A DNA stretch of 64,000 nt from Desulfovibrio sp. TomC. Lineage in GTDB: Bacteria > Desulfobacterota > Desulfovibrionia > Desulfovibrionales > Desulfovibrionaceae. Under the pieces are notes generated by a model. The model was not told the DNA's origin. It ran no database searches and saw only the letters and a list, made by a program, of their open reading frames with translations. Positions within the stretch are counted from its first letter, which is position 1. Every line of letters starts with the position of its first letter. The stretch spans positions 62,001 through 126,000 of the forward strand of contig NZ_JSEH01000005.1 of the NCBI RefSeq assembly GCF_000801335.2. The letters are read 5' to 3'. Of the stretch, positions 56,855 through 64,000 are shown piece after piece. Both the position numbers and the translations under genes were made by a program.

Positions 56855-57907
56855 ATGAAACGAAGACACTTTCTGGGCTTGCTGGGCGCAGCCGGGGTGA
56901 CCATGGGCACGGGCGTTTCGGCCCAGGCCGCCTCCAGCGCCGATGTCAAGGGCCTGCCCAATGCGGGCGGCGTGCTCTTTGACGCCACGCGCTGCATCGG
57001 CTGCCGCAAATGCGAAGCGGCCTGCAACCAGGTCAATGAGCTGCCCAAACCGGCTAAGGCCTTTGACGATCTCTCGGTGCTCGATACCATTCGCCGCACC
57101 GATGCCAAAACCTATACCATCGTCAACAAATACGTTCCCGAGGCCGGCAAGCCGCCGGTCTTTCGCAAGAGCCAGTGCAACCACTGCATGGAGCCGGCCT
57201 GCGCTTCGGCCTGCTTCGTGGCGGCCTTTAAGAAGACGGAAACCGGCGCGGTCGTGTACGACGAGTCGGTCTGCGTCGGCTGCCGCTACTGCATGGTGGC
57301 CTGTCCGTTCAACATCCCGACCTACGAATACGACAAGGCGTTTACCCCGCGCGTGATGAAATGCACCATGTGCTACCCGCGCCTGCTCGAAGGCAAACTG
57401 CCGGGTTGCGTCGAGGCCTGCCCCAAAGAGGCGTTGCTCTTCGGCAAGCGCCGCGAACTGCTCAACATCGCCTGGGACCGCATTGGCGGGACTCCGGGCC
57501 GCTACGTCGAGCATGTCTACGGCGAGCGGGAGATGGGCGGCACGAGCTGGCTCTACATCGCGCCCAAGCCGTCCTTTGCCGCCATCGGCATGGATGAGAA
57601 CCTGGGCACGGCCTCGGCTCCGGAACTGACCTCCGGGGCGCTGGCCGCCGTGCCGGCCGTGGCCGGCATCTGGCCGGTGCTTTTGACCGGCCTGTACGCC
57701 ATCACCAAGCGCAAGGACAAGATCGCCGAGGCCGAGAAGCAGGCTGCCGTGGCCGCTGCCATTGCCACGGCCAGCGCCGATGCCGCCGCCAAACTCTCCG
57801 AAGAGCTGGCCAAGGCCGAGGTCGCCAACAAGCGGCGCATCGAGGTCGAGGTCACAAAGGCCCTTGAAGCCGCCGCCAAGGCCGCCGAAGAAGGGGAGGA
57901 CGCCTAA
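56855..57907 (+). CDS. hmcB: Hmc complex iron-sulfur protein HmcB
   Basis: A 350-residue ferredoxin-like subunit with a twin-arginine leader ([10 protein letters not shown] at 2-11), so it faces the periplasm. Four cysteine clusters for [4Fe-4S] centres: [35 protein letters not shown] and CTMC...CVEAC. A C-terminal membrane segment ([18 protein letters not shown]) anchors it, followed by an Ala/Glu/Lys helical tail of ~65 residues. It would pass electrons from HmcA to HmcC. It overlaps hmcC by one base (TAATG). Confidence 0.94.
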   Translation: MKRRHFLGLLGAAGVTMGTGVSAQAASSADVKGLPNAGGVLFDATRCIGCRKCEAACNQVNELPKPAKAFDDLSVLDTIRRTDAKTYTIVNKYVPEAGKPPVFRKSQCNHCMEPACASACFVAAFKKTETGAVVYDESVCVGCRYCMVACPFNIPTYEYDKAFTPRVMKCTMCYPRLLEGKLPGCVEACPKEALLFGKRRELLNIAWDRIGGTPGRYVEHVYGEREMGGTSWLYIAPKPSFAAIGMDENLGTASAPELTSGALAAVPAVAGIWPVLLTGLYAITKRKDKIAEAEKQAAVAAAIATASADAAAKLSEELAKAEVANKRRIEVEVTKALEAAAKAAEEGEDA

Positions 57908-59082
57908 TGTCGACGGAACACACCAAAAGCGGTACGCTGTTTACGCCGTGGAACATCCTGGCCGGCATTATCCTGGCCGCCGGCGTCGTGGCCACCATCA
58001 TGCGCTTTACCATGGGCATCGGCTCGGTCACCAACCTCTCGGACAACAACCCCTGGGGCATCTGGATCGGCTTTGACCTCCTGTGCGGCGTCGCCCTGGC
58101 CGCCGGCGGCTACACCACCTCGGCCGCCTGCTACATCTTCGGGTTCAAGCGCTTTCACGGCGCGGTGCGCCCGGCCATCCTGACCGCCTTCCTGGGCTAC
58201 GCCCTGGTCGTCTTTGCCCTCAACTACGACGTGGGCCGGCCCTGGCGGCTGCCCTATCCGATCTTCTACCAGCAGGGCACCACGTCGATCCTGTTTGAAG
58301 TCGGCCTGTGCGTGTTCATCTACCTGACGGTGCTTTTCCTCGAATACCTGCCGGTCGCTCTCGAGTGGAAGCGGGGCTTTGACAAGTACCGGGGCATCCT
58401 TATCAAGCTCACCATGGGGCTGACCATCTTCGGCGTCATCCTCTCGACCCTGCACCAGAGCTCGCTTGGCGCGCTGTATCTCATCGTCCCGTCCAAGCTG
58501 CACCCGCTCTGGTATACCCCGTACCTGCCGGTGATGTTTTTCATGTCGAGCATGTTTGCCGGCATGTCCATGGTCATCACCGAGGGCACGATCTCGCACA
58601 AGTACTTCCATCATAAGATGGACGGCGAGTACAACGAGGGCTACCTCGACCTGCAGTTCGCCTTTGCCAAGGCCTCGGCCTGGGTCATGGCCGGCTATCT
58701 GGCCATGAAGGTGCTCGGTCTGGCCATGGACAACCGCTGGCCCTACCTGTTCACCGGTTACGGCGCCTGGTGGCTCTTCGAGGTCGTCGGCTTCGTGGTC
58801 CTGCCCTGCTACTGCTACGCCGTGGGCTACCGCGATCGCAACATCGGACTGGTCCGGGTGGCTGCCCCCTGGACCGTTATCGGCATCATGCTCAACCGTT
58901 TCGACGTGAGCCTCATTGCCTTTAACTGGCAGTTGCCCAGCGCCGATCGCTACTTCCCGAGCATTGGCGAGATCACCATCTCACTGTTCGTGATCACCCT
59001 TGGCATCATCGCCTTCCGGTTCATCGTCACGCGGATGCCGATCTTCTACGTCCACCCGGCTTATAAAGACTCGTCCCACTAG
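57907..59082 (+). CDS. hmcC: Hmc complex NrfD-like membrane subunit HmcC
   Basis: A 391-residue integral membrane protein with about ten hydrophobic segments of the NrfD/PsrC family (NPWGIWIGFDLLCGVALAAGGY, AVRPAILTAFLGYALVVFALNYDVGRPWRLPYP, both quoted in part). The family conducts electrons or quinol chemistry across the membrane. It shares its first base with the hmcB stop. Confidence 0.94.
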   Translation: MSTEHTKSGTLFTPWNILAGIILAAGVVATIMRFTMGIGSVTNLSDNNPWGIWIGFDLLCGVALAAGGYTTSAACYIFGFKRFHGAVRPAILTAFLGYALVVFALNYDVGRPWRLPYPIFYQQGTTSILFEVGLCVFIYLTVLFLEYLPVALEWKRGFDKYRGILIKLTMGLTIFGVILSTLHQSSLGALYLIVPSKLHPLWYTPYLPVMFFMSSMFAGMSMVITEGTISHKYFHHKMDGEYNEGYLDLQFAFAKASAWVMAGYLAMKVLGLAMDNRWPYLFTGYGAWWLFEVVGFVVLPCYCYAVGYRDRNIGLVRVAAPWTVIGIMLNRFDVSLIAFNWQLPSADRYFPSIGEITISLFVITLGIIAFRFIVTRMPIFYVHPAYKDSSH

Positions 59083-59099
59083 GATAGGGGAACTACGCC

Positions 59100-59234
59100 A
59101 TGTTTAATACGCTGCAAGACCTGATGCTCCACAACAAGAGCATCACCTACGTGCTCATGGGCGTGCTGCTGATCTGCTTTGTCGGATTCTGGCACTTCCT
59201 CACGGACAAGGAAGAGCGTAAACGCCGCTACTAG
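59100..59234 (+). CDS. hmcD: small Hmc membrane subunit HmcD
   Basis: A 44-residue protein starting MFNTLQDLMLHNKSITYVLM with one membrane segment (ITYVLMGVLLICFVGFWHF) and a basic end (KEERKRRY). Its size and position, between hmcC and hmcE, match HmcD. AGGATAGGGG precedes the ATG at 59100, 17 bp after hmcC. Confidence 0.9.
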   Translation: MFNTLQDLMLHNKSITYVLMGVLLICFVGFWHFLTDKEERKRRY

Positions 59235-59267
59235 GCTGATCGGACCGCGATCACCAAGGAGAACACC

Positions 59268-59945
59268 ATGTATGCATTCCTGACGGGTCCGATGCTGTGG
59301 CTGTCGTTTGCCATATGCATCCTCGGCTGCGCCTGGCGCGCCTACAAATACGTCAAGGGCTTAAGTTGGCAGCTTGACCGGGTGGCCTACGGCCACTACC
59401 CCGATCTGGCCTTCAAAGGCGCGATGAAGTCCATCTTCCATTGGCTCATCCCGTTCGCCTCGTGCAGCTGGCGGGCCAAGCCGGTCTTTGCCACGGCCTT
59501 CTTCCTGCTGCACATCGGCCTTGTCGTCGTGCCGCTGTTCCTGTTTGGCCACGTCATGATCGTGGCCGAACGCTTCGGCCTGTCCTGGCCGACCATGCCG
59601 GCCGGACTGGCCGATGTCCTGACCATCCTGGCCGTGTTGGCCGGCGTGTTCATCCTGCTGCGCCGCTTTGCCTTAAGCGAAGTGCGCATCATCACCACGC
59701 GCCACGATCTGATGATCATGGCCATCAGCCTCGCCCCCCTGGTGACCGGCTTTGTGGCCGCCCACCAGTCCGGCGACGGCAATGGCTGGCTTCTGGCCCA
59801 TATCATCACCGGCGAAATCTGGCTGATTGCCGTGCCCTTTACCAAGCTGTCCCACGCGGTGCTGTTTTTCTGCTCCCGGGCTCAGATCGGGATTGATTTC
59901 GGCGTCAAACGCGGCGGCCAGCGCGGCAGCGGCATCGTCTGGTAA
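59268..59945 (+). CDS. hmcE: Hmc complex cytochrome-b-like membrane subunit HmcE
   Basis: A 225-residue membrane protein with five segments and conserved His residues in them (LLHIGLVVVPLFLFGHVMI, LLAHIITGEIW, FTKLSHAVLFF), as in NarI-type di-haem cytochromes b. It would hold haem b and link the periplasmic electron path to the cytoplasmic HmcF. AAGGAGAACACC sets the start. Confidence 0.92.
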   Translation: MYAFLTGPMLWLSFAICILGCAWRAYKYVKGLSWQLDRVAYGHYPDLAFKGAMKSIFHWLIPFASCSWRAKPVFATAFFLLHIGLVVVPLFLFGHVMIVAERFGLSWPTMPAGLADVLTILAVLAGVFILLRRFALSEVRIITTRHDLMIMAISLAPLVTGFVAAHQSGDGNGWLLAHIITGEIWLIAVPFTKLSHAVLFFCSRAQIGIDFGVKRGGQRGSGIVW

Positions 59946-59981
59946 ACCGGCCGGCGGGACATCGCCAAGGAGTGAAACGTC

Positions 59982-61388
59982 ATGCCTGAAGGGATTTTTT
60001 GTAATAAGCGGCCGATCAACACGGAGGAGGAGCTCAAGGCTCTGCTCTCCGATACGCGCGGCACGAAATACTACGAGGAAATGCTGTCGCTGGAGGTTGA
60101 CCGCGAGAAATTGTGGGCCACCATCCAGAAAACCTGTAAATCGCGCACCCAGACCTGGCTCGACGTCTGCGCCCGCTGCGGGTTGTGCGCCGACTCCTGC
60201 TTCCTGTATCTGGTCAACGACTGCAAGCCCGAGCAGGTGCCGTCGTACAAGATCCAGTCCACGCTTGGCGAAATGGTTCGCCGCAAGGGCGATGTGGACA
60301 ACGAGTTCATGCGCCATGCCATGGAAGTGGCCTGGTCCCAGTGCACCTGCTGCAACCGCTGCGCCATGTACTGCCCGCACGGCATCGATATGGGCGTCAT
60401 GATGGGCTACACCCGCGGCCTGCTCTATTCCCAGGGCTTTGTTCCCTGGGAGTTGAAGATTGGCGCGGGCATGCACCGCGTCTACCGCGCCCAGATGGAC
60501 GTCACCACCGAAGATTGGGTGGAGACCTGCGTGTGGATGGAGGAGGAGCAGCAGGACGATTGGCCGGGCCTTGAAATCCCGGTGGACAAGGAAGACGCGG
60601 ACATCATGTACACCTGCAATGCCCGCGAACCCAAACACTATCCCGAGGATCTGGCCGAAGCGGCCATCCTGTTCCATATTGCCGGCGAGAATTGGACCGT
60701 GCCCAGCGAAGGCTGGGAACAGACCAGCCTGTCCATGTTTGCAGGCGACTGGGAAGCCTGCAAGCTGCAGGTGGAAAACGTCTACGCCGCCATCGACCGC
60801 CTGAAACCCAAACGGGTCATCGGCACCGAATGCGGCCACGCCCACCGGGCCACCGTCATCGAAGGCCCGTACTGGGCCGGACGTCCCGACGGCCAGCCGC
60901 CTGCGCCGTACATCCACTACGTGCAGTGGGTGGCCGAGGCGCTTCGCACCGGCAAGCTCAAGATCGACCCGGCCAAGCGGATCAAGCAGACCGTCACCTA
61001 CCAGGACTCCTGCAACTACATCCGCAACTGGGGTCTGGCCGAGACCGCCCGCGAGATCCTCTCCTACCTCGTGGAACCGGGCTATCTCGTTGAAATGACG
61101 CCCAACAAAGAGCATAACTACTGCTGCGGCGGCGGCGGCGGCTTCAACGGCATCGGCAAGTTCCGGCCCCAGCGCAACAAGGCGCTGTTGACCAAGCGCG
61201 ATCAGATTTTGGCCACCGGAGCCAAGCTGGTCATTGCGCCCTGCCACAACTGCTGGGACGCCATCCGCGACCTCGAGGAAGAGTACCACATCCACATTGA
61301 CTGGTCCTTCCTCAAGCCCTTGCTGATCAAGATGGTCATCGTGCCAGACCACCTCAAGCCCCAGGAAGAAGCGGGCGACGAGGAATAG
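59982..61388 (+). CDS. hmcF: Hmc complex cytoplasmic iron-sulfur/CCG subunit HmcF
   Basis: A 468-residue HdrD-like protein. It has two [4Fe-4S] motifs ([11 protein letters not shown]...CKP at about 63-82; [12 protein letters not shown] at about 117-128) and two CCG-type regions ([10 protein letters not shown] with [10 protein letters not shown]; an earlier CGHAH... partial and PCHNC later), the layout of heterodisulfide-reductase-like catalytic subunits. It would receive electrons on the cytoplasmic face. No membrane segment. CAAGGAGTG precedes the ATG. Confidence 0.93.
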   Translation: MPEGIFCNKRPINTEEELKALLSDTRGTKYYEEMLSLEVDREKLWATIQKTCKSRTQTWLDVCARCGLCADSCFLYLVNDCKPEQVPSYKIQSTLGEMVRRKGDVDNEFMRHAMEVAWSQCTCCNRCAMYCPHGIDMGVMMGYTRGLLYSQGFVPWELKIGAGMHRVYRAQMDVTTEDWVETCVWMEEEQQDDWPGLEIPVDKEDADIMYTCNAREPKHYPEDLAEAAILFHIAGENWTVPSEGWEQTSLSMFAGDWEACKLQVENVYAAIDRLKPKRVIGTECGHAHRATVIEGPYWAGRPDGQPPAPYIHYVQWVAEALRTGKLKIDPAKRIKQTVTYQDSCNYIRNWGLAETAREILSYLVEPGYLVEMTPNKEHNYCCGGGGGFNGIGKFRPQRNKALLTKRDQILATGAKLVIAPCHNCWDAIRDLEEEYHIHIDWSFLKPLLIKMVIVPDHLKPQEEAGDEE

Positions 61389-61444
61389 GACGGGGTGCGC
61401 CAGTGCAGGCAACCTCCACCTCTAACCTGAAATAGGGGTTTGGA

Positions 61445-62374
61445 ATGTTTGAAAAGATACTCTTTGCGACCACAGGTTCGCCAGGCTGCGACAGCGCCGC
61501 CCGCGTGGCCTTCGACATGGCCCGCCAATACGGCTCCAAGCTGACGCTGTTCCACGTGCTCGGCATTCCGGGCAAGGGCGACAGCAATGTGGTGATCGAT
61601 ATCCGCAGCGGTGAAGAAGTCGACGTCGATGCCGAGTACATCGAGGGCGTGGCCGAAGAGCTGCGCACCACCTATGCCAAACAGCTCGAAGGCCTTTCCG
61701 GCGTCGAACTGGAAGTGGCCGTCGGCGTGCCGTCGCGCGAAGTGCTGCGCATCGCCCGGGCCAAGGACGTCGATATGATCGTCCTGTGCGGTCCGGCCGA
61801 AGGCCAGGAAGCCGGCTTTTACAAGCGCGGCGTGGTCGGCGACACCCTGCGCAAGGTGGCCAAGGCCGCCCGGTGCCCGGTTTTGACCGTCAGCCGCCCG
61901 TCGGCCTCCTTTTGGGGCGGGTTTTCCAATATCGTCTTCGCCACGGACTTCTCCAAGGCGTCCGAATCGGCCTTCCAGTTCGCCAAGACCGTGGCCCAGG
62001 CCGTGGACGGAGAACTGCACCTGTTTAACTGCGTGGATTTGAGCCGCTTCCAATCGGCCATTGCGCTGACCCAGGATGGCATCGAGGCCAAGCTGGCCGA
62101 AGCCCGGCGTCGGCTGCACCACGAATATGCCTTGCAACTTGGGGATTTCAAACGGTTTACTTCCGAGGTATGGGAAGGCACGCCGTACGTCGAAATCGTC
62201 AAGTTCGCCCGTGAACGCCAGGCCGACCTGATCGTTCTGGCCCACCACGCCCGCGACGTCGATCCCGACGAGCGCCCCTTCGGCAGCACGCTTGAGCAAG
62301 TCATCGTGCGGGCTTCCTGCCCGGTGGTGAGCGTCAACCGTCCCGACAAGCTGCCCCAGGCGGCCGAGGCGTAA
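61445..62374 (+). CDS. tandem universal stress protein
   Basis: A 309-residue protein made of two UspA domains (first: MFEKILFATTGSPGCDSAARVAF ... LCGPAEGQEAGFYKRGVVGDTLRKV; second: NIVFATDFSKASESAFQFAKTV ... LAHHARDVDPDERPFGSTLEQVIVRASCPVVSV, quoted in part). The G-x2-G-x9-G(S/T) ATP-binding pattern is partly kept in each. It lies 56 bp after hmcF on the same strand, where Desulfovibrio vulgaris has the rrf1-rrf2 regulators. Its role with Hmc is unknown. Confidence 0.9.
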   Translation: MFEKILFATTGSPGCDSAARVAFDMARQYGSKLTLFHVLGIPGKGDSNVVIDIRSGEEVDVDAEYIEGVAEELRTTYAKQLEGLSGVELEVAVGVPSREVLRIARAKDVDMIVLCGPAEGQEAGFYKRGVVGDTLRKVAKAARCPVLTVSRPSASFWGGFSNIVFATDFSKASESAFQFAKTVAQAVDGELHLFNCVDLSRFQSAIALTQDGIEAKLAEARRRLHHEYALQLGDFKRFTSEVWEGTPYVEIVKFARERQADLIVLAHHARDVDPDERPFGSTLEQVIVRASCPVVSVNRPDKLPQAAEA

Positions 62375-62415
62375 GCCCCCACACCTCCCGGGGACGCAAA
62401 AGGAGAAAGGGAACC

Positions 62416-62772
62416 ATGCCCAAGACCATCCTTATCGTGGACGACGATCCCAATATCCGGGAATACCTGGAGACCCTGCTCACCGACAACGGATACGAGA
62501 CCATCGTGGCCGAGAACGGGGAAAAGGCCCTGGAAGTGCTGGCCGCCCAAACACCCGACCTGATCACGCTCGACATCGAGATGCCGGACAAGACCGGTCC
62601 GTGGTTCAACCGGGCGCTGCAGCGGGGCAAGACCTACGCCAATATCCCGATCATTGTCATTACCGGCCATACGGGGCTTAAATACGTCATCCCCAACGCC
62701 GTGGGTTCGCTGGGCAAGCCCTTTGAACAAAAGGAACTGCTCGATCTTGTGCGCGAAACCATAGGCTCGTAA
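62416..62772 (+). CDS. single-domain response regulator (receiver 3, Rrf1-like position)
   Basis: A 118-residue stand-alone receiver: VDDDP (8-12), phosphoacceptor in ITLDIEMPD, IVITGHTGLKYVIP and GKPFEQ. It shares FNRAL and ITGHxGLKYVIP with receiver 2 (50788), not with receiver 1 to the same degree. It stands 42 bp after the Usp gene behind AAAAGGAGAAAGGG. Its position downstream of hmc recalls rrf1 of D. vulgaris, but I cannot show orthology. Confidence 0.92.
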   Translation: MPKTILIVDDDPNIREYLETLLTDNGYETIVAENGEKALEVLAAQTPDLITLDIEMPDKTGPWFNRALQRGKTYANIPIIVITGHTGLKYVIPNAVGSLGKPFEQKELLDLVRETIGS

Positions 62773-62778
62773 TCCCGA

Positions 62779-62815
62779 TTCCCCGGGGCGCGGCAACCGG
62801 CCGTGTCCCGGGGAA
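62779..62815 (+). terminator. hairpin between receiver 3 and the receiver-PAS gene
   Basis: TTCCCCGGG and CCCGGGGAA form a 9-bp stem around 19 bases, 7 bp past the receiver 3 stop. No U-tract; may attenuate or stabilise the hmc-side transcript. Confidence 0.5.
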
Positions 62816-62979
62816 ACGGATCATGAGCCACAAAACGCGGCTTGGCCCGCCCTGACCGCACACGCGGTCCAGGCGACGCCGGATCGTCCCGGGCTGTACT
62901 GGGGACGTCGGACGCCTGCCGGTTCCGGTCTCACGACTGCTGCCGGCGAAGCGGCCAAGGCGACACAGGACCCACGGCC

Positions 62980-64000
62980 ATGAGCGAACGCCTTTTGCTC
63001 GTCGATGACGAGGAAGATATCCGCCGCTTCCTCGGCATGTTCCTCGCCGACCTGGGCTATGAGGTCCATGCCGCCGAGAACGGCGCCCAGGCCCTGGAAA
63101 TGTTCGATGCCGTCGATCCGGCCATTGTCCTGACCGACATCAAGATGCCGGGCATGGACGGCCTGGAGCTGCTCAAACGCATCAAAGCCCACGCCCCGGA
63201 AACCGAAGTCGTCATGATCTCCGGCCACGGGGACATGGATCTGGCCATCGGCTGCCTGCAGTACGAAGCCGCTGATTTCGTCACCAAGCCCATCAATCAC
63301 GACATTCTGGACGCGGCCTTAAAGCGCATCGAAGAGAAGCTGGCCCTGCGCCGCCAACTCAAGCAGTACACCCAGAATCTGGAAAAACTCGTCCAGGAAA
63401 AGTCCCACCGCGTGGTCGAACTGGAGCGGCAGGTCGCTGCCGGCCAGATGGTCGAGACCATGTGCCAGGCCATCTCCGGCCTGTCGGCCGATTTTGGCGA
63501 CAAGGCCGGCTACTTCAATGAAATGCCGTGCTTTGTGGCCGTGCATAACCGCTCGCTCGAAGTCGTGGCCACCAACCAGCTCTACAAGGACCGCCTGGGC
63601 GAAATGGTCGGGCACCACAGCTGGGAAGTCTACGTGGGCCAGGCGCTTCGCGGCTTTGACGGCCCGGTCTGGAAGACTTTTGAAACCGGCAAGGGCCAGC
63701 GTTCCCGCGAGACCATGCTGTGCAAAAACGGCCGGGAACTGCCGGTCATGGTCCACACCTCGCCCATCAGCACCGTCGACGGCAAGCCCGAGCTGGTTCT
63801 GGAAATGGCTGTTGACGTCAGCGAAATCAAACGCCTCCAGGAAGAACTGCGGGTCACCCAGCAGAAGTACATGGACCTTTTCGAGGCCACGCCCTGCTAT
63901 ATTGCCGTGCGCGACCGCGACTACCGCATTGTGGCCAACAACACGCTTTTCAAGGAAGATTTTGGCGAAGGCGTTGGCAAACTGTGCTATGAAATTTTCC
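62980..64000 (+). CDS. response regulator-PAS sensor protein, runs off the window end
   Basis: An open frame from ATG 62980 to the window end (340 codons, no stop). A receiver domain comes first (LLVDDEEDIRRF, phosphoacceptor in VLTDIKMPGMDG, MISGHGDMD, TKPIN), then a coiled coil (about 115-165), a PAS domain (NEMPCFVAVHNRSLEVVATN) with PAC-type end, and the start of a second PAS (YMDLFEATPCYIAVRDRDYRIVANN). A histidine kinase domain probably follows. A 9-bp stem (62779-62787 with 62807-62815) separates it from receiver 3. Confidence 0.88.
   Translation, partial: MSERLLLVDDEEDIRRFLGMFLADLGYEVHAAENGAQALEMFDAVDPAIVLTDIKMPGMDGLELLKRIKAHAPETEVVMISGHGDMDLAIGCLQYEAADFVTKPINHDILDAALKRIEEKLALRRQLKQYTQNLEKLVQEKSHRVVELERQVAAGQMVETMCQAISGLSADFGDKAGYFNEMPCFVAVHNRSLEVVATNQLYKDRLGEMVGHHSWEVYVGQALRGFDGPVWKTFETGKGQRSRETMLCKNGRELPVMVHTSPISTVDGKPELVLEMAVDVSEIKRLQEELRVTQQKYMDLFEATPCYIAVRDRDYRIVANNTLFKEDFGEGVGKLCYEIF

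Overview
The window is a GC-rich chromosomal segment from a sulfate-reducing bacterium of the Desulfovibrio/Solidesulfovibrio type (order Desulfovibrionales). The evidence is a complete high-molecular-weight cytochrome (hmc) operon with a 16-haem HmcA, a TunR-type regulator (XerC/D-like fold plus TOBE domains, a family described from sulfate-reducing deltaproteobacteria), a tup tungstate transporter, and Desulfovibrio-like intergenic hairpin repeats. Species cannot be fixed from the sequence alone.

Layout. 1-18.7 kb: one long str-S10-spc-alpha translation array on the + strand (rpsL, rpsG, fusA, tuf, S10 to L15, secY, map, L36, S13, S11, S4, rpoA, L17). It starts from a visible sigma70 promoter and ends at a strong intrinsic terminator. 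adk and infA are not in the array. 18.7-21.5 kb: a LysR regulator, then a flagellin on the - strand with an exact sigma28 promoter. 21.5-26.3 kb: tupABC-mobB (tungstate uptake and pterin-cofactor metallation) and a histidine kinase. 26.4-31 kb: small accessory genes: a YgjV-like membrane protein, a TrmB-like regulator with GNAT partner, a hexapeptide acetyltransferase, and an HPP/CBS pair whose CBS gene carries an apparent one-base deletion. 31-33 kb: amtB-glnK with a sigma54 promoter. 33.5-36 kb: YnfA and an uncharacterised three-gene cassette (unknown protein, PqqD-like, periplasmic molybdopterin oxidoreductase). 36-37.4 kb: a lower-GC DUF1254 gene that looks acquired. 37.7-46.3 kb: purine nucleoside phosphorylase, motAB, a PilZ protein, a divergent acetyl-CoA carboxylase set (biotin carboxylase, fused alpha-beta carboxyltransferase, biotinyl carrier) and ssb. 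46.4-50.2 kb: an SDR enzyme and a Zn/Cd/Pb efflux ATPase with a divergent MerR regulator and a visible shared operator.

50.2-64 kb is the most coherent region. A histidine kinase with two haem c motifs in its periplasmic domain and two single-domain receivers lie on the - strand. TunR is next, also on the - strand, with a 30-bp dyad between it and the divergent hmcABCDEF operon. hmc is followed by a tandem UspA protein, a third receiver closely related to the earlier one, and a receiver-PAS protein that runs off the end. I read this as a transmembrane periplasm-to-cytoplasm electron conduit with redox-sensing phosphorelay genes on both sides and an oxyanion-responsive regulator sharing its promoter region. 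That connection is inference from gene order, motifs and operator placement.
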